This document shows, piece after piece, positions 43,848-52,659 of a stretch of DNA of 64,000 bases. The translations under genes and the position numbers were made by a program. The notes beneath the pieces were generated by a model. That model did not search any database, had not been told where the DNA came from, and worked only from the letters and a program-made list of their open reading frames with translations. The DNA comes from Bifidobacterium choladohabitans (GTDB taxonomy: Bacteria; Actinomycetota; Actinomycetes; Actinomycetales; Bifidobacteriaceae): assembly GCF_016102005.1 (NCBI RefSeq), contig NZ_JACFPL010000001.1, positions 310,001-374,000 of the forward strand, in the 5' to 3' direction. Positions within the stretch are counted from its first letter, which is position 1. Each line of letters opens with the position of its first letter.

Positions 43848-45881
43848 ATGGACGAGGTCGGTTGGCAGGACAGCAAGCCGAAAGAGCCTCAACAGTCCTA
43901 CATGCAACCGGACGGCAGCTTCGGCACCCAAGCCTTCCTGGACGGACTGGATGCCATCTTCAACGCCGGCAAGGCCCGTGATCAGGCCGAACCCTACCTG
44001 CAGCAGGCGCTGGTGGATGCGGAGAATGCGGGCGACGACGCCGGGCTACTGACCGTGCTGAACGAAACCATGGGCTTCTACCGGTCCCAGGGACGCCACC
44101 AGGAGAATATGTGGATGATCCAGCGCGCCATCGAACTGGCCTCGCGCATGCGCATCGAGGGGTCCGAGGCCTGGACGACCACCCTGATCAATGCAGCCAC
44201 AGGTCTGCGGGCGGCCAAGAAGTACGACCAGGCCGAAGACCTCTACCGGCAGGCGCTTGCCTCCGCAGCCAAAACCCTTGGGCCCAAGGACCGGCGGCTG
44301 GCCGCCCTGCACAACAACCTGTCCATGCTCTACAGCGAAACCGACCGGCCCGACCAGGCCGAACAGGAGCTGCGCCAGGCCATGGACATCCTGGAGACTT
44401 CCAGTACTGATCCTTCCCGGGATCTGGATCTGGCCTCCACCCACACCAATCTTGCCCTCCTGCTCATGCAGCGCAAGGACAATCCGCAGGCTCTGCGAGA
44501 GGCCTGGGACCAGGCCCGCGCAGCCCTGGACATCTATCGAACCGGCCACCTGGAAAATAGCGCACACTATGCCTCGGCCCTGGCTGGCTTTGCCCAGGTC
44601 TGCTACATGACCGGGCGCTTCGGCCAGTCGGCAGACACCTACCGAAGGGCCCTGGCCATCATCGAGGACCGGTACGGCAAGGGCAGCGACTATTACCAGA
44701 TCACCAAGGCCAATCTGGACCAGGCCCAGGCCGCCGCGGAAGAAGCCGGGGACAAGGACCAATCCAAGCAGGCCGACGAAGCAGCATCCAGCCAGCCGAA
44801 AGCCAGCTCAGATCGGACCCCGGCCAGAAATCACAGCAGTGACAACGATCGGCATGGCTCCCATCCGGATATTCAGGGACTGGACCTGGCCAAGGCCTAC
44901 TGGGAGCAGGTGGGCCGTCCCATGCTGGAGGAACGCTACCCCCAATATCGCGGCCGGATCGCCGTAGGCCTGATGGGCCATGGATCGGACTGCTACGGCT
45001 TTGACGATGCCATCTCCCGGGATCATGATTTCGGCCCCGGCTTCTGCCTGTGGCTGACCAGCGAGGATTATCGGGCCATTGGCGATCAGCTGCAGAAGGA
45101 ATACGAGGCCCTGCCCACCGAATTCATGGGGTTCGGCTCACGAACCGACAGCGTCAGAGCAAAGGGAGCCGACCGCCGCGTGGGTGTCTTCGAGATCGGC
45201 GCCTTCTTCGAATCCCTGACCGGCTACCGGCAGGCGCCCCCGGAAGATCACCCCCACGAGTGGCTGCTCCTGGACGAGGCCACGCTGGCGGCGGCCACCA
45301 ATGGCAGGATCTTCGCGGATCCTCTGGGACAGATGCTGGCCACCCGGCAGGGGTTCAAGGCCATGCCCGACGATGTGCGCTTCTGCCTGATCTCCCGCCG
45401 GCTGGGCATGATCGCCCAAGCAGGCCAGTACAACCTGCCGCGGAGCCTGCAGCGTGGCGACGGGGCTGCAGCCATGCTGTCGATCAACGAATTCATCAAG
45501 GCCTGCGCCTCCCTGATCTTCCTGATCAACAATCCGCTGACCGTCGGGTATCTGCCCTATTACAAGTGGACCTTCGCGGCCCTGCGGCGGCTGAGCAGAC
45601 GAATGGCCACCAGGCTGGCCGACCTGACCGAGCAGCTGGAGGACATCCTGCGCCTGGCATCGGCTGCCTGCTACGGAGGGCAAGGCTTTGGCGAGGGCGG
45701 CAAGGGAGCCCGGCCGGCCGCCGAACGCGTCACCAAGCTTGTGGAGTCCATCTGCGCAAGAATCGTGGAAGAGTTGCAGGCGGAGGGCTTGACCAACAGC
45801 CCGGAAACCTTCCTGGAGTGGCAGCGCCCCTATGTCGAGGCCCACATCTCCAGCGACGATCCGGTTCTGCACAGCATCTGA
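43848..45881 (+). CDS. TPR protein fused to DUF4037 nucleotidyltransferase-like domain
   Basis: 677 aa, soluble. Residues about 50-300 are TPR-like helical repeats, then a low-complexity linker (about 295-340). From about 345 comes a DUF4037 domain with GHGSDCYGFDDAISRDHDFG (377-396): a G-S followed by D392-H-D394, which fits a minimal nucleotidyltransferase core. The rest is helical. Start at 43848 is set by GGAGG 5 nt upstream. The DUF4125 gene follows after 12 nt. The target of the transferase is unknown; the fold resembles MNT-type antitoxins and tRNA- or protein-modifying NTases. Confidence 0.8.
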   Translation: MDEVGWQDSKPKEPQQSYMQPDGSFGTQAFLDGLDAIFNAGKARDQAEPYLQQALVDAENAGDDAGLLTVLNETMGFYRSQGRHQENMWMIQRAIELASRMRIEGSEAWTTTLINAATGLRAAKKYDQAEDLYRQALASAAKTLGPKDRRLAALHNNLSMLYSETDRPDQAEQELRQAMDILETSSTDPSRDLDLASTHTNLALLLMQRKDNPQALREAWDQARAALDIYRTGHLENSAHYASALAGFAQVCYMTGRFGQSADTYRRALAIIEDRYGKGSDYYQITKANLDQAQAAAEEAGDKDQSKQADEAASSQPKASSDRTPARNHSSDNDRHGSHPDIQGLDLAKAYWEQVGRPMLEERYPQYRGRIAVGLMGHGSDCYGFDDAISRDHDFGPGFCLWLTSEDYRAIGDQLQKEYEALPTEFMGFGSRTDSVRAKGADRRVGVFEIGAFFESLTGYRQAPPEDHPHEWLLLDEATLAAATNGRIFADPLGQMLATRQGFKAMPDDVRFCLISRRLGMIAQAGQYNLPRSLQRGDGAAAMLSINEFIKACASLIFLINNPLTVGYLPYYKWTFAALRRLSRRMATRLADLTEQLEDILRLASAACYGGQGFGEGGKGARPAAERVTKLVESICARIVEELQAEGLTNSPETFLEWQRPYVEAHISSDDPVLHSI

Positions 45882-45893
45882 AAGGAGCCAAGG

Positions 45894-46550
45894 ATGGCTA
45901 ACGACGAGCAATGTCAGGATGAGGAATCCCTGCGCGAGCGGATCGTCCGCCACGAATGGGAGCAGTTCCAGCAGGTCAACAACGAGGGTGGTCCAGCCAA
46001 CTGTCAGGGCAACTGGCCCATGTTCCACCAGATGCGTCTGAGCCAGTTTCTGACCTGGCCGCACCCCCTGCTGACCAGCTATGCGGACGACCTGGACCAG
46101 GCCGACAAAACGGGGCGCAACCTGTTGACCGAGAAGTACGGGCGGATGATGGAGTCCACAGCCCCGGACCAGTACCACAGCAGCATCGCCCCCTACCTGC
46201 CCAGGCTGGGCCTGGAGCGCCAGGAGCGCCAGGAGCGCATCATCGACCGGCAGGTGGCCTGGGCCAAGGACTTTCGCGAGCGATACCCCCGCCTGGGCCA
46301 GGAGATGCGGGTCCTGCGCACCAGCGAGGACACGCCGGAGGCCACCTCCTTTGAGACCTATCTGCGTGGCGAACTGGGCACTTATTCGGCACGGACGCTG
46401 GATCTTTACCAGTCCATGGTGGACCGGATCGCGGCCCGGGGCGGCAACCTTACCGAGGAAACCATCCTGGCCACGGTGCAAATGAATGGCTTTGAGACCC
46501 TGGACGAAGCCGAGCAGGCCCAGGACAGAGCACCTGAACCACAATCATGA
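45894..46550 (+). CDS. DUF4125 family protein
   Basis: 218 aa, helical, no membrane segment. The N-terminal block RHEWEQFQQVNNEGG and NWPMFHQMR is the family signature. AAAGGAG precedes the ATG. The gene follows TPR-DUF4037 by 12 nt, and the two families are recalled as neighbours in other genomes. Its function is unknown. A helical partner to a nucleotidyltransferase, like HEPN/MNT pairs, is a hypothesis only. Confidence 0.75.
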   Translation: MANDEQCQDEESLRERIVRHEWEQFQQVNNEGGPANCQGNWPMFHQMRLSQFLTWPHPLLTSYADDLDQADKTGRNLLTEKYGRMMESTAPDQYHSSIAPYLPRLGLERQERQERIIDRQVAWAKDFRERYPRLGQEMRVLRTSEDTPEATSFETYLRGELGTYSARTLDLYQSMVDRIAARGGNLTEETILATVQMNGFETLDEAEQAQDRAPEPQS

Positions 46551-46582
46551 GGCCCATCTGACCAACCAGTCGCGCGGTCGGG

Positions 46583-46588
46583 TAGAGT
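46583..46588 (+). promoter_or_regulatory. Putative -10 box of membrane hydrolase gene (TAGAGT)
   Basis: TAGAGT ends 6 nt before the GTG at 46595; no good ribosome site is present. Confidence 0.35.
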
Positions 46589-46594
46589 TGACGG

Positions 46595-48151
46595 GTGCAA
46601 AAGCTGAAACGGGCGGGTTTCACCGCCGCCTCCTTTGTGGTCATCCTGCTGGTCATGCTCCTTTTGGGTCAAGCCATGACGCCGGGCTGGCAGGTGGAAC
46701 CCTACCGCGACCATCTGCAGGTCCCGACCCGGTCCACTGCCATCGCCTCGAGCCTTGGAGCCACCACCCCTGAGGGCACCCACCCCGTCAGGGAGCGGAA
46801 GATCGGCATCACCCTGGATGGCGGGGTTCGCATCCAGGCCATCATCAGAGAGCCAGGCGACCGAAAGGGCACCGGACCAGCCTGCCTGTTCATCCATGGC
46901 GCCGGAACAGGCAAATCCTCCGAGGTTTACGGCGACCTGGCTTCAGCCATGGCCTCAGCCGGCATCACCACCCTGGTGCCTGACAAACGTCTGGACACCT
47001 ACACAACCTTCCACCGCGACTATCAGGCCATGGCCGCCGACTATGGGCGTTCCCTTGACCGTCTGCGCTCCTGGCCCGGTGTGGATCCAACCAAGGTGGG
47101 CCTGTACGCCGAGTCCGAGGGCACCTGGATATCGTCCATCATGACCGCCAAGGACCCAAGCATCGCCTTCTCCATCCTCACTTCGCCCCCCGTCTACCCG
47201 GGACGACGGCAGATGGCCATGGCGGCCACCAGCTACTTGGATCTGATTGGCGCACCCAAGGGGATCCGCAAGGTGATACCGCGGCTCATGGGCATGGACC
47301 TGTCCCTGCTGGGCCTGGAGTACGCCGACTTTCCCTCCCTGCCCTATTTGGATCAGCTGCGGATGCCAGTCATGGTCAACTTCGGCACCATGGATGTCTC
47401 CATGCCAGTCGAACAGGGTGCTCGCGAGATCATCCGCAGGGCGCATGAAAGCGGCAACGACAACGTGACCCTGCGCTACTACCCCACCAACCATCAGATC
47501 CGCACCGGCAGCAGGCTTGCCAAGGCCGGGTTGCCCCTGGAACCCAGATACACCCATAATCTGGAAGACTGGATCAACGCCGTGGCACTGGGCACCCAGG
47601 CCAACCAGTGGTCCACTCCCATGATCGCCGGCAGCCAGCCCCATCAGCTCAATCAAGTGCCCGACCACACGAATACAGGGTTGATACCTTCGCTGACCGC
47701 CCTGTTGACCCTGATGGCCAGTGGCCCCATTCTGCTGGCTGCCGCCCTGGTCTCTGCCCTGATTGGAGCCTTGGGCTCACATCTGCGTGCTCGAGGCGAT
47801 CACGGCCGACAATCAGGTTTCAGCAAAGGCCTGACCGGACGGCTCTGGTCGTTAGGCCTGCTAGCCGCAGGACTTATGACTGGCCTGCTGACCTATGCCT
47901 TTACTGTGGTCCGCAAGGCGCTTGGCCTTATGCATCTGTCCTCGATGACGGCATCATGCTGGTCCCTGTTGTCCGTTCTGTGTCTGGTATTCATCCTGCT
48001 CCTGGCGAGCACCCTGACCTCTATCTTCAACCGAGCTGACGGCAAGCCGGCTGTCGCCGGGGCTGGCCACTGGCTGACCCTGACCCTGACCCTGCTGGGG
48101 TCTCTGGCCATCCTTGGCAGCCTGATCTTCTGGAATATCCTGGTCTTTTGA
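46595..48151 (+). CDS. Membrane-anchored alpha/beta hydrolase with C-terminal membrane domain
   Basis: 518 aa. One N-terminal anchor (about 7-25), an alpha/beta hydrolase domain (about 60-340), then four hydrophobic segments. FIHGAGTGKSS is the oxyanion region, AESEG (about residue 172) the nucleophile elbow, FGTMDVSMP the acid, and TNHQIR the His. The catalytic domain probably sits outside the membrane. GTG start. The last 198 nt overlap a gene on the other strand. Substrate unknown; an acyl or peptide ester of the envelope is plausible. Confidence 0.75.
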   Translation: MQKLKRAGFTAASFVVILLVMLLLGQAMTPGWQVEPYRDHLQVPTRSTAIASSLGATTPEGTHPVRERKIGITLDGGVRIQAIIREPGDRKGTGPACLFIHGAGTGKSSEVYGDLASAMASAGITTLVPDKRLDTYTTFHRDYQAMAADYGRSLDRLRSWPGVDPTKVGLYAESEGTWISSIMTAKDPSIAFSILTSPPVYPGRRQMAMAATSYLDLIGAPKGIRKVIPRLMGMDLSLLGLEYADFPSLPYLDQLRMPVMVNFGTMDVSMPVEQGAREIIRRAHESGNDNVTLRYYPTNHQIRTGSRLAKAGLPLEPRYTHNLEDWINAVALGTQANQWSTPMIAGSQPHQLNQVPDHTNTGLIPSLTALLTLMASGPILLAAALVSALIGALGSHLRARGDHGRQSGFSKGLTGRLWSLGLLAAGLMTGLLTYAFTVVRKALGLMHLSSMTASCWSLLSVLCLVFILLLASTLTSIFNRADGKPAVAGAGHWLTLTLTLLGSLAILGSLIFWNILVF

Positions 48152-48505
48152 GATAGAGCGGGTGCGCCTTGCCGATGCCAGCCAGGCTAATACAGACGCG
48201 CCAATCAGCACTACGCCCAGGCCGGCAAAAATCAATGGGATAACCCGCTGCCAGGGTACGACTATGGTCAGATCCGTACCGTAACGCAGAAAGACCAATC
48301 CTAGAGCCAACATGGTCAGAGCCAAAAGTCCAACCAGGGCGCCAAAAATGATGGTAGGTAGGCTGGGCCCGCTAGGACGGACCGGCTCCGGCGGCTGCAT
48401 CCGAACCTGGTATATCGGGGGTGGGGATTCAACCGGCATGGCCTTGGTGATGCGTTCCTGACGATCCATCGGCTGGTCTCCATCTGGTTGCTGCGTATCA
48501 GTCAT
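47954..48505 (-). CDS. Small membrane protein downstream of PspC gene
   Basis: 183 aa. Pro/Gln-rich N-terminus, two membrane segments (about 52-74 and 86-108), then a tail rich in Gln, Asp, Arg and Ser. The tail (last 65 residues) is antisense to the hydrolase gene, so the true protein may once have been shorter. The ATG overlaps the PspC stop by 8 nt, so translation is coupled. No family recognised. Confidence 0.6.
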   Translation of the reverse strand: MTDTQQPDGDQPMDRQERITKAMPVESPPPIYQVRMQPPEPVRPSGPSLPTIIFGALVGLLALTMLALGLVFLRYGTDLTIVVPWQRVIPLIFAGLGVVLIGASVLAWLASARRTRSISKDQDIPEDQAAKDGQRPQQGQGQGQPVASPGDSRLAVSSVEDRGQGARQEQDEYQTQNGQQGPA

Positions 48506-50423
48506 CTTCCTGATCCTCCCCAAACTGCCATGGATTGTAGCTGTAATCCCAATAATCATTGATCAAGCCGCTGTAGAGCTGCGCCCGCTTTGGCTGGGTA
48601 GCACTCCCCTGGGCTTGCACGGTGACCCGTGCACCGGCCATGAGATTGGCTTCGACAATCAATTCGGGCTCGTCGGGCATATGCCACTGATCCTCCTTGG
48701 ACGCTCGCAGGGCTTCCTCCCAATCGCGTCGTTCAGCTGATGACGACGTATTGCCCCACCACATCCAGTTTCCTTGTTCCGTCTCGGTTATCCAGTCAGC
48801 CGCCCCTGATCCTAAGACCCTGTAGAGGTCGGCGTGTTCCCTATAGGACAAGCTGCATCCCTTAGGTATGAGCAGGCGAACGTCAGCATAGGCCACAGCC
48901 AGGCGGACGGTGCCCGTCGGGCAGCCTGAGACTGTGCTCACCGCATCATCCATAATCTGAACACGATGGGTGCCGTGTTCCCGCTCATAACCAGTCAGGT
49001 CAATGACGGCACTTCCCTGATCCTGCGGGTCTCCGACCAGCGCGGTGCCGCGGCGATAACGCCTCATGTCCGCACTGTCCGCCCCCAACAAACGCCCGTG
49101 GTTATTGCCGTTAACCTGAACTGTGGCGTAGTCGGCCAAGACCCTGCGGTTCTGGGTTTGCTCAATGCCTGGTATGGCCGAACCGGTAGCCAGAATCAGG
49201 ACAACCAGGCAGGCCATCAAGGCAATGGGGGTCAACCCTCCAGACCTGCGGCCCATCAAGCCCAGGATCAGTATGACCACGCCAAGTGCCAGCGTGACGC
49301 CTCCAGCCCAGATTAGAGCGTAGGCCAAGGTCGCATTCAATCCGCGATAGGGGTTCGTGGCCATCCACCAGACCCCTGCTCCGGAGACCAGGATCAGTCC
49401 CGACAGAAGACTGACCAGCATAGGTCCGGCGGGACGACGCCTCAGCCGGGGCGGAACCGACGGACCCTGACGGGCTATTCCCGGCCCTGTCGAGAATGAC
49501 CCGGCTGTGCCATAGCCCGGCCAGGCACTGAATCCATACGACTGATTCTTGTTCCCAGCAGGTTCTGCAGGGCCTTCTGCCCCCGTCCAACCTCCGGGAG
49601 CTGCACCAGCGCTGGGATTGCCCCCATCTTGCGTATTATTCGAATCGCTGCCGGCGTTTGCCGAATCCTCTGTCTCAGAGATGGGTCCAGGAGAGGCTAC
49701 CTCCCCTTGTTGCTCCGAAGTTCCATACGAATCGGAATGCTCTGGCTGATCCTTGAGTCCTTCCGAGCTCGCATCACTTGCTGTCTGTGCATTGCTTCGC
49801 GTCCCTGTGTAATCCTGGTATCCCTCATACCCCGAAAAGCTAGGGTACTCAGGCTGATTCGAATACCGCTGCGAACCTGTGCCATTCGGCCGTTCCGAAT
49901 ACTGCGATCCCATCACCCACGGATCGCCCGAAACCGGCCTGCCGGCATCCGGCCCAGCCCAGTACCCTCTTTGATACTCCAGGGCCTTGTTGCGGCTCCA
50001 CCGGATGAGCAGATACAGGATCAACGCACCCAAAGCCAGGGAAAAGATTCCGACTCCCAGGGAAAAGATTCCGACTCCAGGAATCAGGATTGCCAGCAGC
50101 CAGTAAATGATGATGCCCACCATGGAAGCGTGCCAAATCCCGTGAATCAGCTCCTGGGCGATAATGACCCCACGCCGGTCCGGCAAGACGAACCAGGCAA
50201 AACCGTAGAAGGCAGCACCGGTGCCGAAGAGAAAGACCGCCAAAATCATCAGCGCTCTGACCAGGGTCACGCTCCAGCCCAGCCGACGGGCCAAGGCTAC
50301 GCAGACGCCGCCGATCCATCCCTGGTCGCGGATCAGATAGGACTCCCTGCAGGCGCGGAAGAACTTGTCGGACTTCCACCGCCAGCCGTTATCAGGGCCA
50401 TTGCCGTTCATGTCGCTACTCAT
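48498..50423 (-). CDS. PspC-domain membrane protein
   Basis: 641 aa. PspC domain at about 20-80 (GWIGGVCVALARRLGW), two further segments, a long Ser/Asn/Gly-rich linker (about 150-310), then three membrane segments and a C-terminal extracytoplasmic domain. PspC proteins sense membrane stress. Divergent from a PspC-kinase gene: this is the actinobacterial PspC / PspC-histidine kinase / LuxR regulator arrangement. A 21-nt in-frame duplication encodes repeated GVGIFSL. TGTAAT ends 6 nt before the start. Confidence 0.8.
   Translation of the reverse strand: MSSDMNGNGPDNGWRWKSDKFFRACRESYLIRDQGWIGGVCVALARRLGWSVTLVRALMILAVFLFGTGAAFYGFAWFVLPDRRGVIIAQELIHGIWHASMVGIIIYWLLAILIPGVGIFSLGVGIFSLALGALILYLLIRWSRNKALEYQRGYWAGPDAGRPVSGDPWVMGSQYSERPNGTGSQRYSNQPEYPSFSGYEGYQDYTGTRSNAQTASDASSEGLKDQPEHSDSYGTSEQQGEVASPGPISETEDSANAGSDSNNTQDGGNPSAGAAPGGWTGAEGPAEPAGNKNQSYGFSAWPGYGTAGSFSTGPGIARQGPSVPPRLRRRPAGPMLVSLLSGLILVSGAGVWWMATNPYRGLNATLAYALIWAGGVTLALGVVILILGLMGRRSGGLTPIALMACLVVLILATGSAIPGIEQTQNRRVLADYATVQVNGNNHGRLLGADSADMRRYRRGTALVGDPQDQGSAVIDLTGYEREHGTHRVQIMDDAVSTVSGCPTGTVRLAVAYADVRLLIPKGCSLSYREHADLYRVLGSGAADWITETEQGNWMWWGNTSSSAERRDWEEALRASKEDQWHMPDEPELIVEANLMAGARVTVQAQGSATQPKRAQLYSGLINDYWDYSYNPWQFGEDQEDD
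50038..50079. repeat. 21-nt tandem duplication in PspC gene
   Basis: Two copies of AGGGAAAAGATTCCGACTCC (50038 and 50059 onward) with one differing base at the end. It encodes a repeated seven-residue hydrophobic unit inside a membrane segment. Confidence 0.8.
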
Positions 50424-50429
50424 GTCTTC

Positions 50430-50435
50430 ATTACA
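50430..50435 (-). promoter_or_regulatory. Putative -10 box of PspC gene (TGTAAT)
   Basis: TGTAAT ends 6 nt before the ATG at 50423. Confidence 0.35.
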
Positions 50436-50524
50436 ACACCCAGCGAGCGCAAATCTTATGGGGGAACACCCTGATTCAACCCTGATTTCTTCCCCTTACT
50501 GCCTTATCGGCACCGTCCGAAAAC

Positions 50525-50530
50525 GATAAT
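50525..50530 (+). promoter_or_regulatory. Putative -10 box of PspC-kinase gene (GATAAT)
   Basis: GATAAT ends 6 nt before the ATG at 50537. It is back to back with the PspC gene promoter. Confidence 0.5.
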
Positions 50531-50536
50531 GGAAGC

Positions 50537-51850
50537 ATGAACGCAACCATGCAGGAAGAACAAACGCTGAAGGAACCGCCTCCTCTGCACCCTGCGCGCA
50601 TGCCCCTGATGAGGCCGCACAAGGGCAGGATCCTGTGCGGAGTCTGCAAGGGCGTCAGTTTGCACCTGGGTATCCCCGTCTTCTGGATACGCCTGGTCAT
50701 GGTTCTCCTGGCTCCCAAAATGATCACCTGCGTGGTCTACTGCTTTCTTTGGTTGACACTTCCCCAGGGCGATCCCACCCAGGGAGTCCAACCGCATGAT
50801 CCGCGGTCAGCCCCGCTGGCGCCCAGCATCCTTACTGGGCAACCAGGTCAGAAGGAGGATCACAGCATCACTCCCGGGCGGGTAACCAGACTGCTGGCAG
50901 GCCTGGGCATCATCCTCCTGCTGACCGCGGTCATTCTGCTCAGCAGCGGTATGCGCCCCGCCTTTGTCGTCCCCTGCCTGCTTTTCTGCGCCGGACTTGT
51001 CCTGGCCTGGGTGAGGCCGGAGAACCAAGGAACCGGCTACCACCTGCCGGCCCTGATCGGAAGCCTGGCCCTGATCCTGTCGGCTGCGGTAATCTTCCTG
51101 CTGTCCACCCAGGAATTGCATTGGGCGCTGACCCTGATAGTCCTGGCCGGCCTGCTTCTTGTAGGCGTAACCGCGGTGGTCGTGCCCTGGGTCGGCTCAA
51201 TCATTAGCCAGCTGGGGGATGAACGCGCCATGAAGGAACGCGAGGAGGAGCGGGCCGATATGGCAGCCCATCTGCACGATGGCGTTCTGCAGACCCTGGC
51301 CCTGATTCAGCTGCATGCCGACGACCCGCATACCGTCTTCACCCTGGCCCGATCCCAGGAGCGAGATCTGCGTAACTGGCTCTACCAGGAACGCACCCCC
51401 TCAGACCGGTCCGTCAGCACCGGGCTGAGCCAGATAGCCGCACAGGTGGAGGACGATTCAGGCAAGCCAATCGAGGTGGTCACCGTGGGGGACGCCATGC
51501 CCTGCGCCCAGACCGATGCCCTGCTCAACGCGGCCCGACAGGCCCTGGTCAATGCCGTCACCCACGGCGGTGAACCCATCTCCCTATATTGCGAGGCCCG
51601 CAGGAATCAGGTTGAGGTCTACGTGCGCGACCACGGTTCGGGTTTCGATGTGGATGCGATTCCGGCTGACCGTCTGGGAATCCGCGAGTCCATCATCGGC
51701 CGGATTCGGCGACGTGGTGGCAGGGTCGAGATCGTCTCCCGTCCTGGTTGGGGCACCGAGGTCAGAATGCACATGCCGCTGTCCGAGGCCAGCCAGCATC
51801 AGGAGGGCAAGGTTGGTCAGCGTGAAAAAGGGACCGATGCCCAGCAATGA
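50537..51850 (+). CDS. PspC-domain sensor histidine kinase (HisKA_3 type)
   Basis: 437 aa. N-terminal PspC domain (about 25-80), four to five further membrane segments (to about 225), coiled linker, HisKA_3 motif HLHDGVLQ with phospho-His 247, and an ATPase domain with the VRDHGSGF G1 motif. Divergent from the PspC gene and 100 nt before the response regulator. Family relatives (LiaS-like) respond to cell-envelope damage. Confidence 0.87.
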   Translation: MNATMQEEQTLKEPPPLHPARMPLMRPHKGRILCGVCKGVSLHLGIPVFWIRLVMVLLAPKMITCVVYCFLWLTLPQGDPTQGVQPHDPRSAPLAPSILTGQPGQKEDHSITPGRVTRLLAGLGIILLLTAVILLSSGMRPAFVVPCLLFCAGLVLAWVRPENQGTGYHLPALIGSLALILSAAVIFLLSTQELHWALTLIVLAGLLLVGVTAVVVPWVGSIISQLGDERAMKEREEERADMAAHLHDGVLQTLALIQLHADDPHTVFTLARSQERDLRNWLYQERTPSDRSVSTGLSQIAAQVEDDSGKPIEVVTVGDAMPCAQTDALLNAARQALVNAVTHGGEPISLYCEARRNQVEVYVRDHGSGFDVDAIPADRLGIRESIIGRIRRRGGRVEIVSRPGWGTEVRMHMPLSEASQHQEGKVGQREKGTDAQQ

Positions 51851-51949
51851 TAGGATGCATGGTGAACCATTCATTCACAGACGCATGCCGGTCCGATCCC
51901 ACCCACACTTGAGGACCCCGCGTCGGGAAAGGCGGGCTGAACCACGCCC

Positions 51950-52651
51950 ATGACCACGACTGCAGCAGAGCTCCATCAAGCCAAGGATGGGTCCGCAAAC
52001 ATCCGCGTAGCCGTCGTCGACGACCATGAGATGTTCCGCACCGGCGTCATCACCACCCTACAGCCGCATTTTCACATCGTGGGTCAGGCGGCGGACGTGG
52101 AATCCTCCATCCTCATGGTCGGGCAGACCCGTCCCGACGTGGTTCTGCTGGATGTGCACGTGCCGGGTGGCCAGGGCGGTGGAGGTGCCGAAATTCTGAG
52201 CCGTTCCCATCCCCTCTCCCCCCGGTCGGTCTTTCTGGCCCTTTCCGTATCCGACTCACCCAGGGACGTGGGTTCGGTCATCCGTGCCGGAGCCCGTGGT
52301 TACGTGACCAAGACCATCTCCGCCAAGGATCTGGTCTCTTCAATCCGCCAGGTGCACGAAGGATACGCCGTCTTCTCACCCAAGCTGGCCGGATTCGTGC
52401 TCTCCGCCTTCCAGGAGGACGAGGTCGCAGATGCCGGCCTGGCAGAAGACGACGAACTGGACCGGCTCTCCGCGCGCGAGCAGGAGGTCATGCGCCTGAT
52501 CGCCCGGGGCTACACATACCGCGAGGTGGCCTCCGAGCTTTTCATCTCCATCAAGACGGTTGAGACCCACGTCTCCAACGTCCTGCGCAAACTCCAGCTA
52601 TCCAACCGAACCGAACTGACCCGCTGGGCTGCAGACCGCCGCATCGTCTGA
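51950..52651 (+). CDS. LuxR-type response regulator
   Basis: 233 aa. Receiver domain with acidic pocket D24-D25 and phospho-acceptor D68 (VVLLDVHVP). The C-terminal LuxR helix-turn-helix includes EQEVMRLIARGYTYREVA and SIKTVETHVSNVL. Partner of the PspC kinase. The start codon has no clear ribosome site, so coupling to the kinase message is likely. Confidence 0.9.
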   Translation: MTTTAAELHQAKDGSANIRVAVVDDHEMFRTGVITTLQPHFHIVGQAADVESSILMVGQTRPDVVLLDVHVPGGQGGGGAEILSRSHPLSPRSVFLALSVSDSPRDVGSVIRAGARGYVTKTISAKDLVSSIRQVHEGYAVFSPKLAGFVLSAFQEDEVADAGLAEDDELDRLSAREQEVMRLIARGYTYREVASELFISIKTVETHVSNVLRKLQLSNRTELTRWAADRRIV

Positions 52652-52659
52652 ACGTCCGC

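Noticed and set aside
45138-46544. 468-aa leftward ORF across DUF4037 and DUF4125
   Set aside because: Shadow frame with Gly/Gln/Leu-rich composition; the opposite strand has start sites and recognisable domains.
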